This document shows, in pieces, positions 8,268 through 17,802 of a DNA stretch of 64,000 bases. The notes below the pieces were generated by a model. The model was not told where the DNA came from and made no database searches. It was given only the letters and a program-made list of their open reading frames with translations. How positions within the stretch are numbered: the stretch's first letter is position 1; every line of letters starts with the position of its first letter. The translations under genes and the position numbers were made by a program. The DNA comes from Planctomycetaceae bacterium (lineage in GTDB: Bacteria; Planctomycetota; Planctomycetia; Planctomycetales; Planctomycetaceae): the NCBI GenBank assembly GCA_041398825.1, contig JAWKTX010000010.1:1-64000 (forward strand), in the 5' to 3' direction.

Positions 8268-9743
8268 CTAGGCCTCCTGATTTTCGTTTTGAGTTGCAGA
8301 TGCGATGGCAGAGGGACGTTCTGTCGGAGGCAGTGCGGGCTGATCGGACTCACATATGGGTGGACTGGCGGAGTTCTTTAACTGCCGGAGTCTGCCTGGT
8401 GCCGAGGGTTCGCGACCGGAAAGGAAAGTGGTCCATCTCTGTTCGGCGCGGTTGCACCATCGAAATGCGGTTACAAACGGCTTCACGATGTATTCATCAA
8501 GCAGAGCATCCAGGTAACCGCGTTCCATTGCAAAACGATAGAACCAATGCCGGGTTCGTGGACGCAATAGCCGTTCCCAGAAAGAACGACTACGGGGCAG
8601 ATGTGAACCAATTGCGTTTTCGATCGTGTGATAGTCGTGCAGCAGTGAGGGAGCTCGCAGCAATTGAAGTGTGCGCAGGCAGGCATGACCGATAATGTGA
8701 ATCAGCGCGATGTACCTCAGGCCAAAACCAATCTCCGCGACGATGATCCCCACCTGGGTCAAAGATGCGAATGCAAGAGCGCTCTTGATATCCGTCTGGA
8801 CGCGGGCGGTAATTGCTCCGAAGATGGCAGAGGCAATTCCAACCGCGATAACAATTCGACTGAGAAGTGGTGAAACTTCCAAAACGGGACTGACACGAAG
8901 CAGCAGGAATGCCCCCAGATGTACGGAGAGCGATCCATAGAAAACTGCACTGGACGGCGTCGGACCTTCCATCGCACGTGGCAGCCATCCCGAGAATGGA
9001 ACCAGGGCCGATTTTCCTGCGGCGGCGCACAGAAGCAGTAACCCGACCAGCAGGGCATTACTCTGGGTGATTGTTGCCTGACCTTCCGGCCAGGGGCCGG
9101 TGCCCATCAGTCCATCAAAATCGCCGGCTCCCGTCAGGTTGTGAAGTGATAACGCGGCCAGCAGGAATGCTGCGTCCGCGATGCGATAAACAGCCCAGAC
9201 GCGTAGTCCGTTGCGGACTGGATTCGGACGTTCGTGGAAGAATGCAACCAGTAACGCTGACGATAATCCAACGAGTTCCCATCCGAAGAAGAGCGTTTCT
9301 ATCGTTCCGGACAGAGTGGAGATCACCATGCCGAGCAGGAAAATTGAGTAGCAGAAGAAGAAACGGTGAAAGCCAGGTTCGCGGTGCAGATAGCGGCTCG
9401 CGAACGCACCAATCGTGCCACACAAAACGTACGACAGTATGGCGAAGGGAACCGAAAGACGGTCAAAGACAAACTTCAGATGAAAGTGAAAGTGCTGTTG
9501 CGGGATTACAACCCAGTTGCCCATCTCGATTGGCACGTGTCGCCGATTGAATGCCAGCATCAACACGAGGACACTGATTGCGGAGATCAATCCCAACACG
9601 ACGGCGGCTTCGGTAAACTTCGCCAAGGCGCGCTCGCCAAGTGGCCGTCCGGCAAGTGACGTGAGTCCAAAGACAAGCAGAAGAAGAGCCGGGCTGACGA
9701 CAACGCAGATACCAAAAAGCTCAAACAATCGGTCGATAGTCAT
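8268..9743 (-). CDS. NuoL-like / DabB-like proton-conducting membrane subunit
   Basis: A 491-aa polytopic protein. FVFDRLSVPFAILSYVLCGTIGAFASRYLHREPGFHRFF and FFGWELVGLSSALLVAFF are the NuoL/DabB hallmark, followed by SALVPFSGWLPRAMEGPTPSSAVFYGSLSVHLGAFLLLR and the TDIKSALAFASLTQVG lysine helix. The C-terminal tail FYRFAMERGYLDALLDEYIVKPF resembles DabB-type partners of bicarbonate systems more than complex I NuoL. It is the first gene of the set NuoL-like, NuoM-like, SulP. The large DabA (DUF2309) partner that normally accompanies DabB is not visible in the window; a broken unidentified gene lies just upstream. Confidence 0.85.
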   Translation of the reverse strand: MTIDRLFELFGICVVVSPALLLLVFGLTSLAGRPLGERALAKFTEAAVVLGLISAISVLVLMLAFNRRHVPIEMGNWVVIPQQHFHFHLKFVFDRLSVPFAILSYVLCGTIGAFASRYLHREPGFHRFFFCYSIFLLGMVISTLSGTIETLFFGWELVGLSSALLVAFFHERPNPVRNGLRVWAVYRIADAAFLLAALSLHNLTGAGDFDGLMGTGPWPEGQATITQSNALLVGLLLLCAAAGKSALVPFSGWLPRAMEGPTPSSAVFYGSLSVHLGAFLLLRVSPVLEVSPLLSRIVIAVGIASAIFGAITARVQTDIKSALAFASLTQVGIIVAEIGFGLRYIALIHIIGHACLRTLQLLRAPSLLHDYHTIENAIGSHLPRSRSFWERLLRPRTRHWFYRFAMERGYLDALLDEYIVKPFVTAFRWCNRAEQRWTTFLSGREPSAPGRLRQLKNSASPPICESDQPALPPTERPSAIASATQNENQEA

Positions 9744-11159
9744 TTCGTACGATCTTTAGGATGAACTGACGCAAACGCCAGGTGGACTCCGGAACCACAC
9801 TGCTGAGACGATTCAACCAGAGCCCGGCTGAAATCCGTAGGTTTCCATTCTTCTGCCTGACTTCTTTATTTGGCATCCGATTCGGTTCGAGCCGCGGGCC
9901 AGCAAGTCGCCCTCGGTTACCAACGACGAGGTGTGCGATCGTGGAGCTGCTCTCGATGATGCCATCAAAATCTCCGGGTGTTGAATTCACAGCAAACAGC
10001 AATTGCATCAGATAATTCGTCTCCACCATTCGTACCGTAAAACCGGTATCAGGACCAATGGACGCCCTGACAACACCCCGGAAAGTCACATCAGGCTCAG
10101 TAGCCCCTTCAAGAAAAGAACCCGATGCGTCAGCGAGGGATTGCCAGCCCTGGAAGGTCTGTGAGAATATCCCTCGCTAACGCTTCGGGCTGCCTTTCGT
10201 ATCGTTTTTCAATGGCCTGTCAGGGGCCGTTTGTTGCCACAATCATAAATTTCGCCGTCGACCATGGAAAAGTCATATCCCAGGTTGATTCAGGCACATA
10301 TGCGGATCACAGGTTGCAATAGTCGTTCCGGAATCGATGAATTCTTCGCGTGCCGTTTTGAAGCGTAGCAGTCTATGAAGACCCGGCAATCAGGAAACAG
10401 CTCTGAAGTCCGCCGTTGGTGACGGAGTAAGCAGGTGTTATTCACCAAATCGTTGTGTTCAGGATCTGCCTGTGAAAAATCTTCAAATCGACTTTCCTTG
10501 CTTGCAATGGGCCCGAATTTGCCGATTGAAGGCGGCACGGAGGCAAGCCGATGCTCGTGTTCGAACGCAGATCGCCCTTGAGCCTCATCGATCACCCCCT
10601 GAGCCTGATCAAAAACTGTGGGTAGACAAACTCGTATCCAGGGGAGGTCCGGATCATGCCAGGTTCGGCTGTCGGTACATTCGTCACGGATCCGGCTGAC
10701 AGGGTGAGCGTTCTCACTAACAGGCCGGCCCTGCCTGGTTGACTGTTTGCGGACGTGGTGGTCATTTGCTACCCGTGAGAACCACCGGGCGTTCGGCCTC
10801 CATTGACCGCCAATACACGCGTTAAAGTTACAAGTGGACTCATATAGATTGTTCACACTGCTCGATTCGTGGCCACAAATCAGCGCGAGTGGTGAAAGTT
10901 TGTCCGGGCAGGCCAAATCGATTGTCAGCGATCCACCCTCCGCGATCTCAAAACTCTCCCCGACGGAGTAACCAGAGTACCTGTTGGCGTCCCGGTACGT
11001 TGCGGCAGGACTTTCCATTCGGAACTGTGTGGCTTGTGACTGCAAGATCCTGCCGATGGATTCACGAATCGGCGCCGGGGTTTGAGGGATGAGAATGCTG
11101 GTCGCCAGAAGGACAGCAGCAAACGATCCCTGGAAACCTGTAGCCAATCGTTTGATCAA
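9721..11159 (-). pseudogene. Frame-broken gene for an unidentified exported protein
   Basis: The start at 11159 is a TTG with GGGAGG upstream and gives a signal peptide (MIKRLATGFQGSFAAVLLAT). The reading frame then loses coherence between about 10,900 and 10,180. A segment IEKRYERQPEALARDILTDL sits in one frame near 10,220-10,160. A final clean segment, open from 10,176 to 9,721 with GWQSLADASGSFLEGATEPD, GFTVRMVETNYLMQLLFAVN and STIAHLVVGNRGRL, sits in another. I read this as one roughly 470-aa gene with several indels and at least one in-frame stop. I do not recognise the family with certainty; a planctomycete-specific DUF is likely. The stop overlaps the start of the NuoL-like gene by 22 bp. 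Confidence 0.5.
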
Positions 11160-11449
11160 TGTTCATACCTCCCGATTGTGGATGATGCTGAAACCGCCCG
11201 ATTCTGCGATGCATGACCGCATCACCTTCAGCCATGCCTGGCATGCAATAGACCGGATCTTTGTTCAAAGCGTGTTTGTCGATAACGGGGCAGAGCGGAC
11301 GAGAAGGGACATCTGATACGCCGTGGGAATACGAGGCAATGCCACAAGTGCCTCCAGCGTCTTCGGATTGGTACCCGGAGCAACCTCTTCGGTCTGGCGA
11401 CGGCCCGGTGGTCGATATCATTTCGGGGCGACCACAGCCGCAAGTCCAG

Positions 11450-11546
11450 CTGTCCGTAGGAAAATCCGGACAGGCACGCTGGACGGCTGAAAACCGTCGT
11501 GTTTTCAGGTCTCCAGCTCGAGCCAGTCCCGTTTCTCAGCAGGCTG
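11450..11546 (-). repeat. Short inverted-repeat element, copy 1 (MITE-like)
   Basis: A 97-bp unit whose reverse complement matches copies at 11,966, 38,641 and (in this orientation) 60,267. The ends are imperfect inverted repeats built on a GTTGAAAAACCGGGAC-like core. This copy is the most diverged. It faces copy 2 across a small ORF. Confidence 0.75.
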
Positions 11547-11570
11547 TTAAGGCTTCAACCGTACCGTTGT

Positions 11571-11867
11571 TCATCTTCCGGGAGGTGGACGGCAAAAATG
11601 CGAGATCAGACCAACAGGCGTTCCGATGGTGCGGGGGTAGGTGATGACGCGATCTGCCATCTGGTCGTGCGCCAGAGAGACTGCGTCACCGTCGAGAATT
11701 GCAATATCGTTCAGCGACTGCAAGATCTCCAGGGCATCACCGCCAACCTCTTCCTTTTCCTCGAAAGGCAGTTGGTCTTTCGAAGCTGACGCACTGCCTC
11801 CCGCTGGAACTAACCCGACAGGGAAGCCAAGGGAGAAAACGAGGGTCATCAGCAGAAAGGGATTCAT
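11571..11867 (-). CDS. Small exported hypothetical protein between two repeat elements
   Basis: About 98 aa starting at MNPFLLMTLVFSLG (ATG at 11867). It has a plausible signal peptide ending near GGSASA. The mature part starts acidic (PFEEKEEVGGDALEILQSLND) and ends in a basic, Pro-rich tail (SHFCRPPPGR). I do not recognise it. The odd tail and the stop only 25 bp from a short repeat element suggest that the 3' end may have been altered by the insertion. The ORF lies between two oppositely oriented copies of the element. Confidence 0.4.
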   Translation of the reverse strand: MNPFLLMTLVFSLGFPVGLVPAGGSASASKDQLPFEEKEEVGGDALEILQSLNDIAILDGDAVSLAHDQMADRVITYPRTIGTPVGLISHFCRPPPGR

Positions 11868-11965
11868 GGCAGGCAATTTCGCAGATCACGAAAACGTGTC
11901 AACACCCATCATTCAATCCCAATTACAAACCCCCACATTCGCTTGCTGTCAGTCGACATCGATAG

Positions 11966-12060
11966 CAGCCTGTTGAAAAACGGGACTGGCTCAAGCAGGA
12001 GAAGGTAAAACACAACGGTTTCCAGTCGTCCTGCGTGCCTGTCCGGTTTTCAACGGACAG
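11966..12060 (+). repeat. Short inverted-repeat element, copy 2 (MITE-like)
   Basis: A 95-bp unit beginning CAGCCTGTTGAAAAACGG and ending GGTTTTCAACGGACAG. The two ends are imperfect inverted repeats of about 25 bp. It closely matches the 38,641 copy, sharing the internal block TTTCCAGTCGTCCTGCGTGC. Confidence 0.8.
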
Positions 12061-12101
12061 TTAGCATGCATCCGTCGGCGACGTGCTGTCCGCGAATGAC
12101 T

Positions 12102-13844
12102 TCAGCTGATAATCTCTCTTCTCTGGTTCACGTAGTCCCAGACAACGTAGCGATCGAGATCGCGACCTGCGGTAAAGAACACACGTCCCCCGGTGCTCTC
12201 TGCCAGCCGATGGGCAAACTGAACGTCTTCATGAGACTGAGACCAGCTCGGTAGAAGAAACATGTTAATCGTAATGCCTTCTTTCCTGCACAGTTGACCC
12301 TCGCGCATCGTTGCAATCTCTGTTTGGGGATCAGGCGGATAGAGCATGTAAAGCTGGCTGCCTTCGAAGTGAGCCGTGGGTAGTCCGTCTGTGATGAGTA
12401 CAATTTGACGGTTGGGCGTGTCCTGTGTTGCCAGTGATTGCCTTGCCATCTGCAGGGCATGCTGAATGTTCGTGAAATGCGGAGGAATATGAATTTCGCT
12501 CATTTCCTCCCGGCTCATGTCCGCACGAAGACGCACGACCGGATTTGTGATAGTCGGGATCTTTGGCATCAATGAAAGCAGTTCACCCTGTGGGACAAGC
12601 TTCGCGAATGTTGCTACTTCCACGAACCGGAGAAAGTCTCCCGGGTACTCACTTGTGATCAAACCGTTCAGCGCCAGGGCCATCCGTTTGACATTCACGT
12701 ATTGGCCGTCGTATCGCATAGAGCCGCTCATATCCATGAGCACCATTGTCGCGCAGCGAGGTGTGTTTCGTGTGCGATGAATTTCAATATCGTCGGAATG
12801 CAGTCGCAGGGGACGTTCTTTTCCCTGCCGCAGCATCGCATTGATCATTGTCGATGGAATGTCCATGGATGTCACAGAGTCACCGAATTCATAAGGTCGC
12901 GTACGCTGGAGTTCGACCGCGCCGTCACCTTCAATGGGGCCCTGATGTCGCCCGGTGCGCGATGCCTGAAGTCCGCTGAAGATGCGATCGAGCAACTTAC
13001 CCTGGAACAGCTTATAAGCTTTGGGCGCAAGCTGTATTTGACCTTTCTGTTGTGACAGCCCCTGACCTTCCATGATCTCTTTCAGGTATTGCTGGATCAT
13101 TTCCTGATACTTACTGATGTTGGCTATCGCTTCGGGATCGGCGAACTCGCCAAGGTCTTCCAGGTCGATAACAGCAAGCTGAGCATTCTCTTTGGCATCT
13201 TCCAGTTGTTTGAGCAATTCTTCGATCTTTTTCAGCTCATCCAGAATCTCCAGTGCTTCAGGAATTGAGAGCCCCTTCCGGCCTTTAAATTCCCAGTTTG
13301 AGGCGAGGTAGTCGATCTGGTACTTCTCGCCCAAAGACTCCATGACGCTCAGAACCTGAGACGCAAATTTTGAGTCGGAGCGTTCCGCTCGATACCAGAT
13401 GGCCTCCAGTTGATAAATTTGTTCATCCTTGACTGCTTGCCAGTACGATTTGGCCAGTTTCGAACCAGGGCGTGCATTCTGAGCGATGCGAGAAAATTGT
13501 TTGTCGGCTTTCTTTTGGACAGAATCCGTTTCCCATGTGGCGAGGATTTTTTCGCGACGTTCCTTCAGCATGGCAATTAATGCGTCGAGGCTAGGCCCCA
13601 GACCTGCAAACTGGCCAGGATCCAGGCGAATGGCGTTGGCAAGTTCTTCTTCCGAGAACTCCCGCATTGATCCGTATGCCAGCATATGCTCGAACGCTGG
13701 CGATACCAGGTCCGGGGCTGGCTGGGTGGGCGACGGATATTGCCCCGGATCGTACTGTTGGTACGAATGGATGACTCCACCACGATGTGGATTGTGTGGA
13801 CTCTCTTGAGTCTTCGCTTTGGAATCTTCGGTTGGGGGTAACAT
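12102..13844 (-). CDS. VWA-domain protein (CoxE-like, MoxR-partner type)
   Basis: About 580 aa from MLPPTEDSKAK. Residues 1-40 are Pro/Gln-rich and low complexity. The central part is helical with a coiled-coil-like stretch (LEILDELKKIEELLKQLEDAKE). The C-terminal third is a von Willebrand A domain with the MIDAS motif DMSGSM, IVLITDGLPT and a final SWSQSHEDVQFAHRLAESTGG. Such proteins usually work with a MoxR-type AAA ATPase in protein maturation, but no MoxR gene is next to it here. No signal peptide is seen, so it is presumably cytoplasmic. Confidence 0.85.
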   Translation of the reverse strand: MLPPTEDSKAKTQESPHNPHRGGVIHSYQQYDPGQYPSPTQPAPDLVSPAFEHMLAYGSMREFSEEELANAIRLDPGQFAGLGPSLDALIAMLKERREKILATWETDSVQKKADKQFSRIAQNARPGSKLAKSYWQAVKDEQIYQLEAIWYRAERSDSKFASQVLSVMESLGEKYQIDYLASNWEFKGRKGLSIPEALEILDELKKIEELLKQLEDAKENAQLAVIDLEDLGEFADPEAIANISKYQEMIQQYLKEIMEGQGLSQQKGQIQLAPKAYKLFQGKLLDRIFSGLQASRTGRHQGPIEGDGAVELQRTRPYEFGDSVTSMDIPSTMINAMLRQGKERPLRLHSDDIEIHRTRNTPRCATMVLMDMSGSMRYDGQYVNVKRMALALNGLITSEYPGDFLRFVEVATFAKLVPQGELLSLMPKIPTITNPVVRLRADMSREEMSEIHIPPHFTNIQHALQMARQSLATQDTPNRQIVLITDGLPTAHFEGSQLYMLYPPDPQTEIATMREGQLCRKEGITINMFLLPSWSQSHEDVQFAHRLAESTGGRVFFTAGRDLDRYVVWDYVNQRREIIS

Positions 13845-14117
13845 TTCATCGACCTGAGATCGGGACAAACAAAAGACAGGATAGTTCGACAATCCTGCAG
13901 CACGCACCCCCAACGATGATCGCAGGCACGTCTGCTGCCCGGGGGTTAATACTTAATTCCTGCCTGGCAGCGAGAAAAAAAACGCGATGACTTTTTCATC
14001 CTGGCGTTTAGGTCCGGGGCTCCCTCATTCTAGACGCTCCTCATTGAAGCGGCACCCTGGTTTTTTTGTGGTAGTGCTTCATGCAGAGCAAAAGATTGCA
14101 TGAAGGCTCTCCCAACA

Positions 14118-14190
14118 GGCTGTTCATTTGACAATGACTGCGTTCACCCCGGTTACAGGGCGTGATAGTCGTCAGGTCAAATGGACAGCC
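14118..14190. repeat. 15-bp inverted repeat in an otherwise empty intergenic region
   Basis: GGCTGTTCATTTGAC (14,118-14,132) is repeated inverted as GTCAAATGGACAGCC (14,176-14,190) with one mismatch and a 43-bp spacer. The surrounding 13,914-14,576 stretch has no ORF I can support. The arms could be the ends of a small element or a large hairpin. Confidence 0.5.
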
Positions 14191-14576
14191 GATACGCTAT
14201 GGAGCCGCTTCTTCCCAGGAAGAGACAACCGGCATTAGAAACAATGTTTTTGATGCTGGGGGAAACGTCCGAGAAGAAGCGCTCTACCTTTCATTGCCGC
14301 TGGCGCTGAGTCGTATCTGACTTTATCGCTCGACGGATAGACTCAAACTCCACCGATTGTCGTCCGGCAGGCTCACCATCGCACCGAGTCTGATAATTGC
14401 ACCGTGTCTTTTGCCCGTCGGGGCCGAGTGATCCCCGCTTCCTGGGCAGAAATAAGCAGAGTTCGGCTCAAGAACCTGATATTGGCTCACCATTCAAACG
14501 CGCCCGGCTATCCAGACAATGTGCTGGCAGCGAGATCTATATCAGTACCTGCAAGAGCCGGAGTGGCGGCGTACTG

Positions 14577-15689
14577 TTACTCGCTGCCAGCCTCTTTCTG
14601 CTCACCTGAAGTTTTCTCTTCGGCTGTAACATCGTAAACTTCCACCCGCCCAAAGTTCGGAAACACGCCCGATTCCATCTTGCCGGGTTGTCCCTGAGTT
14701 CCCGCAAGAACCAGTTGCGAACCATCCGAAGTAAACAGCGCCTGAGTAATTCGATAACCGGTTTTCAGGCTGGTCAGCTTGTGCCCACTCTTAAGGTCAA
14801 AGAGGGCGGCATTCCAGTCACCCCCGCGAAGCCGACCGGCCATCACGAAGTATTCTCCGGTCGGATGAATGGCGAGTGTTTCCATCAGACCTTCGCCAGA
14901 TTCACCGGCGTGTGTTTCATCGACCATTACTGGTTCGCTGTCGCACCACGACCATTTTTGCCAAAGCTGTCTGCCGTTGCCTGCCATTGGGTCTTTCATT
15001 GGCCCCATACCGGCCAGCAGTAATTGTTTCCCGTCAGGTGTGAAATGAAGTGCAAAGATTCCACCCAGATAACAGTGGCTCTTGATGATTCCCCAGCTGG
15101 TGAAGTCGGGTGTTTTGAATTCACACTTTTGTTCGCCTGTACGACAACTCCAGACGCGGACTTCGCCCATCAGATTTCCTGCGGCCACAAATTCCCCATC
15201 AGGACTGAAGGCAACGGACTGCACCGATGGCGTATGGGAAAGGCTTTGTACGATTTCACCGGACTCTGTATTCACGATCCGGATCGACGGTTCCTTCTCC
15301 GCCTGAGGCTCATACTTGTAACCGCCTGCCAGATACTGCCCGGTCGCAGAAGCGGCCAGTGATCCATCCGGCGAAAGTTTCATATCCCACGACCAGAATT
15401 CGTGAAGCCTGACCTGCCGCAGCATCTGTTTTTCTGCCACATGGATCCACTGCAACATTCCATCATAGCCACCAGACACGACGGTAGACTGGCAGGGCAG
15501 GAAGGCGACTGAACTCACATAGCTGCTGTGACGTCCGATCTGTTCGTGTGTCCCGGTCGACAGATCTGCCAGATAAATGCCATCCATGCAGGCTGCAGCC
15601 AGCAGTTTGCTATCCGACGAAAGCGAAGCTCCCAGAATGGCGGTTGGGACCTTGAAGTGCTGACTTCGATTCAATGCCAGTGTCTTCAT
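14577..15689 (-). CDS. WD40-repeat protein
   Basis: About 370 aa from MKTLALNRSQ. Repeats of the WD40 beta-propeller type include GASLSSDSKLLAAACMDGIY, VSSVAFLPCQSTVVSGGYDG, VQSVAFSPDGEFVAAGNLMG and FALHFTPDGKQLLLAG. About six to seven blades would fill the length, giving one propeller. There is no signal peptide, membrane helix or fused enzyme domain, so it is a cytoplasmic scaffold or binding protein of unknown partner. It is downstream of tatC with a 65-bp gap and probably at the end of an ilvE-tatC-WD40 transcript. Confidence 0.85.
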   Translation of the reverse strand: MKTLALNRSQHFKVPTAILGASLSSDSKLLAAACMDGIYLADLSTGTHEQIGRHSSYVSSVAFLPCQSTVVSGGYDGMLQWIHVAEKQMLRQVRLHEFWSWDMKLSPDGSLAASATGQYLAGGYKYEPQAEKEPSIRIVNTESGEIVQSLSHTPSVQSVAFSPDGEFVAAGNLMGEVRVWSCRTGEQKCEFKTPDFTSWGIIKSHCYLGGIFALHFTPDGKQLLLAGMGPMKDPMAGNGRQLWQKWSWCDSEPVMVDETHAGESGEGLMETLAIHPTGEYFVMAGRLRGGDWNAALFDLKSGHKLTSLKTGYRITQALFTSDGSQLVLAGTQGQPGKMESGVFPNFGRVEVYDVTAEEKTSGEQKEAGSE

Positions 15690-15753
15690 GGACTTAAGCC
15701 TTCCAGGAATTCGCACAAGTCTTTCGGACTAAAACAAGCTACCGCCGGATTGA

Positions 15754-16830
15754 CTAGCGAATCGGAGCAGGTGGCGTCTTCACTCGCATCCCGCACAGCA
15801 AAATGCCGAAATAGTAGAGAAAAATCAGCGGAACCATCATCAGCAGCATGGATCCCGGGTCCGCCGGAGTCAACAGCATTGACAGGATAGAGATGACCAG
15901 GACGGCCATTCGGATGTTCTTCTTATACGCATCAACGGTAAAGATATTGATTCTCTCCAGAAACAGCATCCCCATCGGCAACTGAAAGCTGATGCCGAAC
16001 ATCAGAGGCATCACAAGTGCGAGGCTGATGTATTCGCTCAGTCGCGGTTGCAGGACGATGTTCAGCCACTCGTTGAAGGCTACGAAAAACTTCAGCATCA
16101 GGGGGAATGCGTAATAGAAGCCTGCAAGTGCACCAGCAACAAAAAGGAACAGGCTTAAGGGAAGGTAGACGTAAATGTATTTTCGTTCGTGCGGATGGAG
16201 GCCGGCAGCGACGAAAAGCCAGATTTGATAGAAAATCCACGGCGACGAAATCAGGAGTCCGGCAATTGTGCAGACCTTGATATACGTAATAAAACCTTCT
16301 TCTGCCTTCAGCGTTGTCACTCGATTCATGTCGCGAACAACCCGCTGCAACTGGGCAAATTCCGGTGCTGCAATCACGATGCTGACAGATGAATTCTGAT
16401 TCTGTGCTGAGGTTTCCTCGCCTGTAGAGGTTGGAGTGTCCTGCGCTTGCCCCGGTTTAGAGAAAAGCCCCTGACGTTCCAGTTCGGCACGACTAATCGT
16501 CACACGAAGTTCGTCGGGTTTCAGCGAATCCATCGACGCAGGTTCCGGGGCTTTCTCTTCAGGATCAGATTCTCCATTCCACCATCTTTTCATGTAGGTC
16601 CAGAGGTCTTCCGTGGGGGCATCATTTTCGATCCCTTGAATTCCTCTCGAAATCAGAACTTCTTCAATCGGTGCCCGAAGGACAGAGAAAACGCGATCGC
16701 CGTAGAAGAGGCTGACGGCGATCGCAATGGCTGCTCCCACCAGTGCCCGCCAGACATGAACTCGCAGCACTTCAAGGTGCTCACCAAAGCTCATCGTTGT
16801 GTCGTCGAAGAGGTCTCGAGACCGTGGCAT
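15754..16830 (-). CDS. tatC: Sec-independent protein translocase TatC
   Basis: Membrane receptor of the twin-arginine export pathway. The 358 aa exceed the roughly 250 aa of E. coli TatC. The N-terminus MSFGEHLEVLRVHVWRAL is the conserved first block, and later helices show FYYAFPLMLKFFVAFNE and FGISFQLPM. The extra length is a hydrophilic insertion of about 110-120 residues after the first helix (roughly residues 45-160), rich in Glu, Pro, Ser and Thr, which would lie in the periplasmic loop. No tatA/B is nearby. It lies 105 bp downstream of ilvE. Confidence 0.93.
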   Translation of the reverse strand: MPRSRDLFDDTTMSFGEHLEVLRVHVWRALVGAAIAIAVSLFYGDRVFSVLRAPIEEVLISRGIQGIENDAPTEDLWTYMKRWWNGESDPEEKAPEPASMDSLKPDELRVTISRAELERQGLFSKPGQAQDTPTSTGEETSAQNQNSSVSIVIAAPEFAQLQRVVRDMNRVTTLKAEEGFITYIKVCTIAGLLISSPWIFYQIWLFVAAGLHPHERKYIYVYLPLSLFLFVAGALAGFYYAFPLMLKFFVAFNEWLNIVLQPRLSEYISLALVMPLMFGISFQLPMGMLFLERINIFTVDAYKKNIRMAVLVISILSMLLTPADPGSMLLMMVPLIFLYYFGILLCGMRVKTPPAPIR

Positions 16831-16935
16831 GTCGGAACTTTCAGTGGACTTTCATCAGGCGATTGAGCTGCATGCTTTACAGAAAATGACAACGGGAACA
16901 GAAACGTCTGTTGCTGTGATCCCGTCGCCATTGAA

Positions 16936-17802
16936 TCAGAGACTCTGGCCTCGAGTGAGTTTCTGGAAACGGGCCAGCAAATCTTTGGTGACAGGGCCAG
17001 GCGTCCCGGTCCCGATTTGCCTGCCATCAAGGCTGATCACGGGTATGACTTCGGCCGCCGTTCCGGTCAGGAAGCATTCTTCGGCGGTGTAGATGTCATG
17101 ACGTACCATCGAACATTCGCAAACATTCAGACCAGCTTCGCGACCCAGTTGCATAACAGCGTTTCGGGTAATGCCTTCCAGAATGCCCGCTGTCGCGGGG
17201 GGAGTTTTCAGCATGCCATTCTTCACGATGAAGATGTTGTCGCCAGTGCATTCGGCGACTTCTCCGTTGTGATTCAGCATCAGAGCCTCGACGGTTCCTG
17301 CGTCCGTACCTTCGATCTTCGCCATGATGTTATTCAGGTAGTTCAGCGATTTGATCCGTGGGCTGAGCGCCCCGGCATGATTTCGGATCGTGCTGGCGGT
17401 AATGAGCTTCAGCCCGTTCTCGTACAGCTCCCGTGGATACAAGGTGATCGTATCCGCGATAATGATGATCTGAGGATGACTCGTATGGCGAATGTCCAGC
17501 CCAAGTTTACCAGCCCCGCGCGTGACAATGAGGCGGACATAGCCATCGACGATTTCATTCGCCCGGACGGTGTCCTCGACGGCTTTCGTCATCTCAGCCG
17601 GGGTGATTGGGATCTCAAGCCGAATCGCCAGTGCGCTTTCGTAGAGTCGGTCGATGTGCTCCTTCATCAGAAAGACGCGGCTGTTGTACACACGGATGCC
17701 TTCGAAGACTCCGTTGCCATACAGCAGACCATGGTCAAAAACACTGATCGTCGCTTCTTCCGCAGGAACCATCCGCCCCGCGATATAAACTTTCTTCGAC
17801 AT
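16936..17802 (-). CDS. ilvE: Branched-chain amino acid aminotransferase
   Basis: Class IV PLP aminotransferase acting on Leu, Ile and Val and their 2-oxoacids. 288 aa from MSKKVYIAG; this start has GAGGAA 5 nt upstream, whereas the longer reading frame adds 65 unlikely residues. Motifs: SVFDHGLLYGNGVFEGIR, VRLIVTRGAGKLGLD, SPRIKSLNYLNNIMAK (PLP lysine) and NGEVAECTGDNIFIVK. GTAAEVIPV near the end is typical of IlvE. D-amino-acid transaminase is a relative, but the EAGLNVCECSM and TAAEVIPV pattern favours IlvE. Confidence 0.9.
   Translation of the reverse strand: MSKKVYIAGRMVPAEEATISVFDHGLLYGNGVFEGIRVYNSRVFLMKEHIDRLYESALAIRLEIPITPAEMTKAVEDTVRANEIVDGYVRLIVTRGAGKLGLDIRHTSHPQIIIIADTITLYPRELYENGLKLITASTIRNHAGALSPRIKSLNYLNNIMAKIEGTDAGTVEALMLNHNGEVAECTGDNIFIVKNGMLKTPPATAGILEGITRNAVMQLGREAGLNVCECSMVRHDIYTAEECFLTGTAAEVIPVISLDGRQIGTGTPGPVTKDLLARFQKLTRGQSL

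Noticed and set aside
6787..9743. Possible complex I (nuo) operon
   Set aside because: Only two antiporter-like subunits are present, with a SulP gene next to them; no NuoA-K or peripheral subunits are visible.
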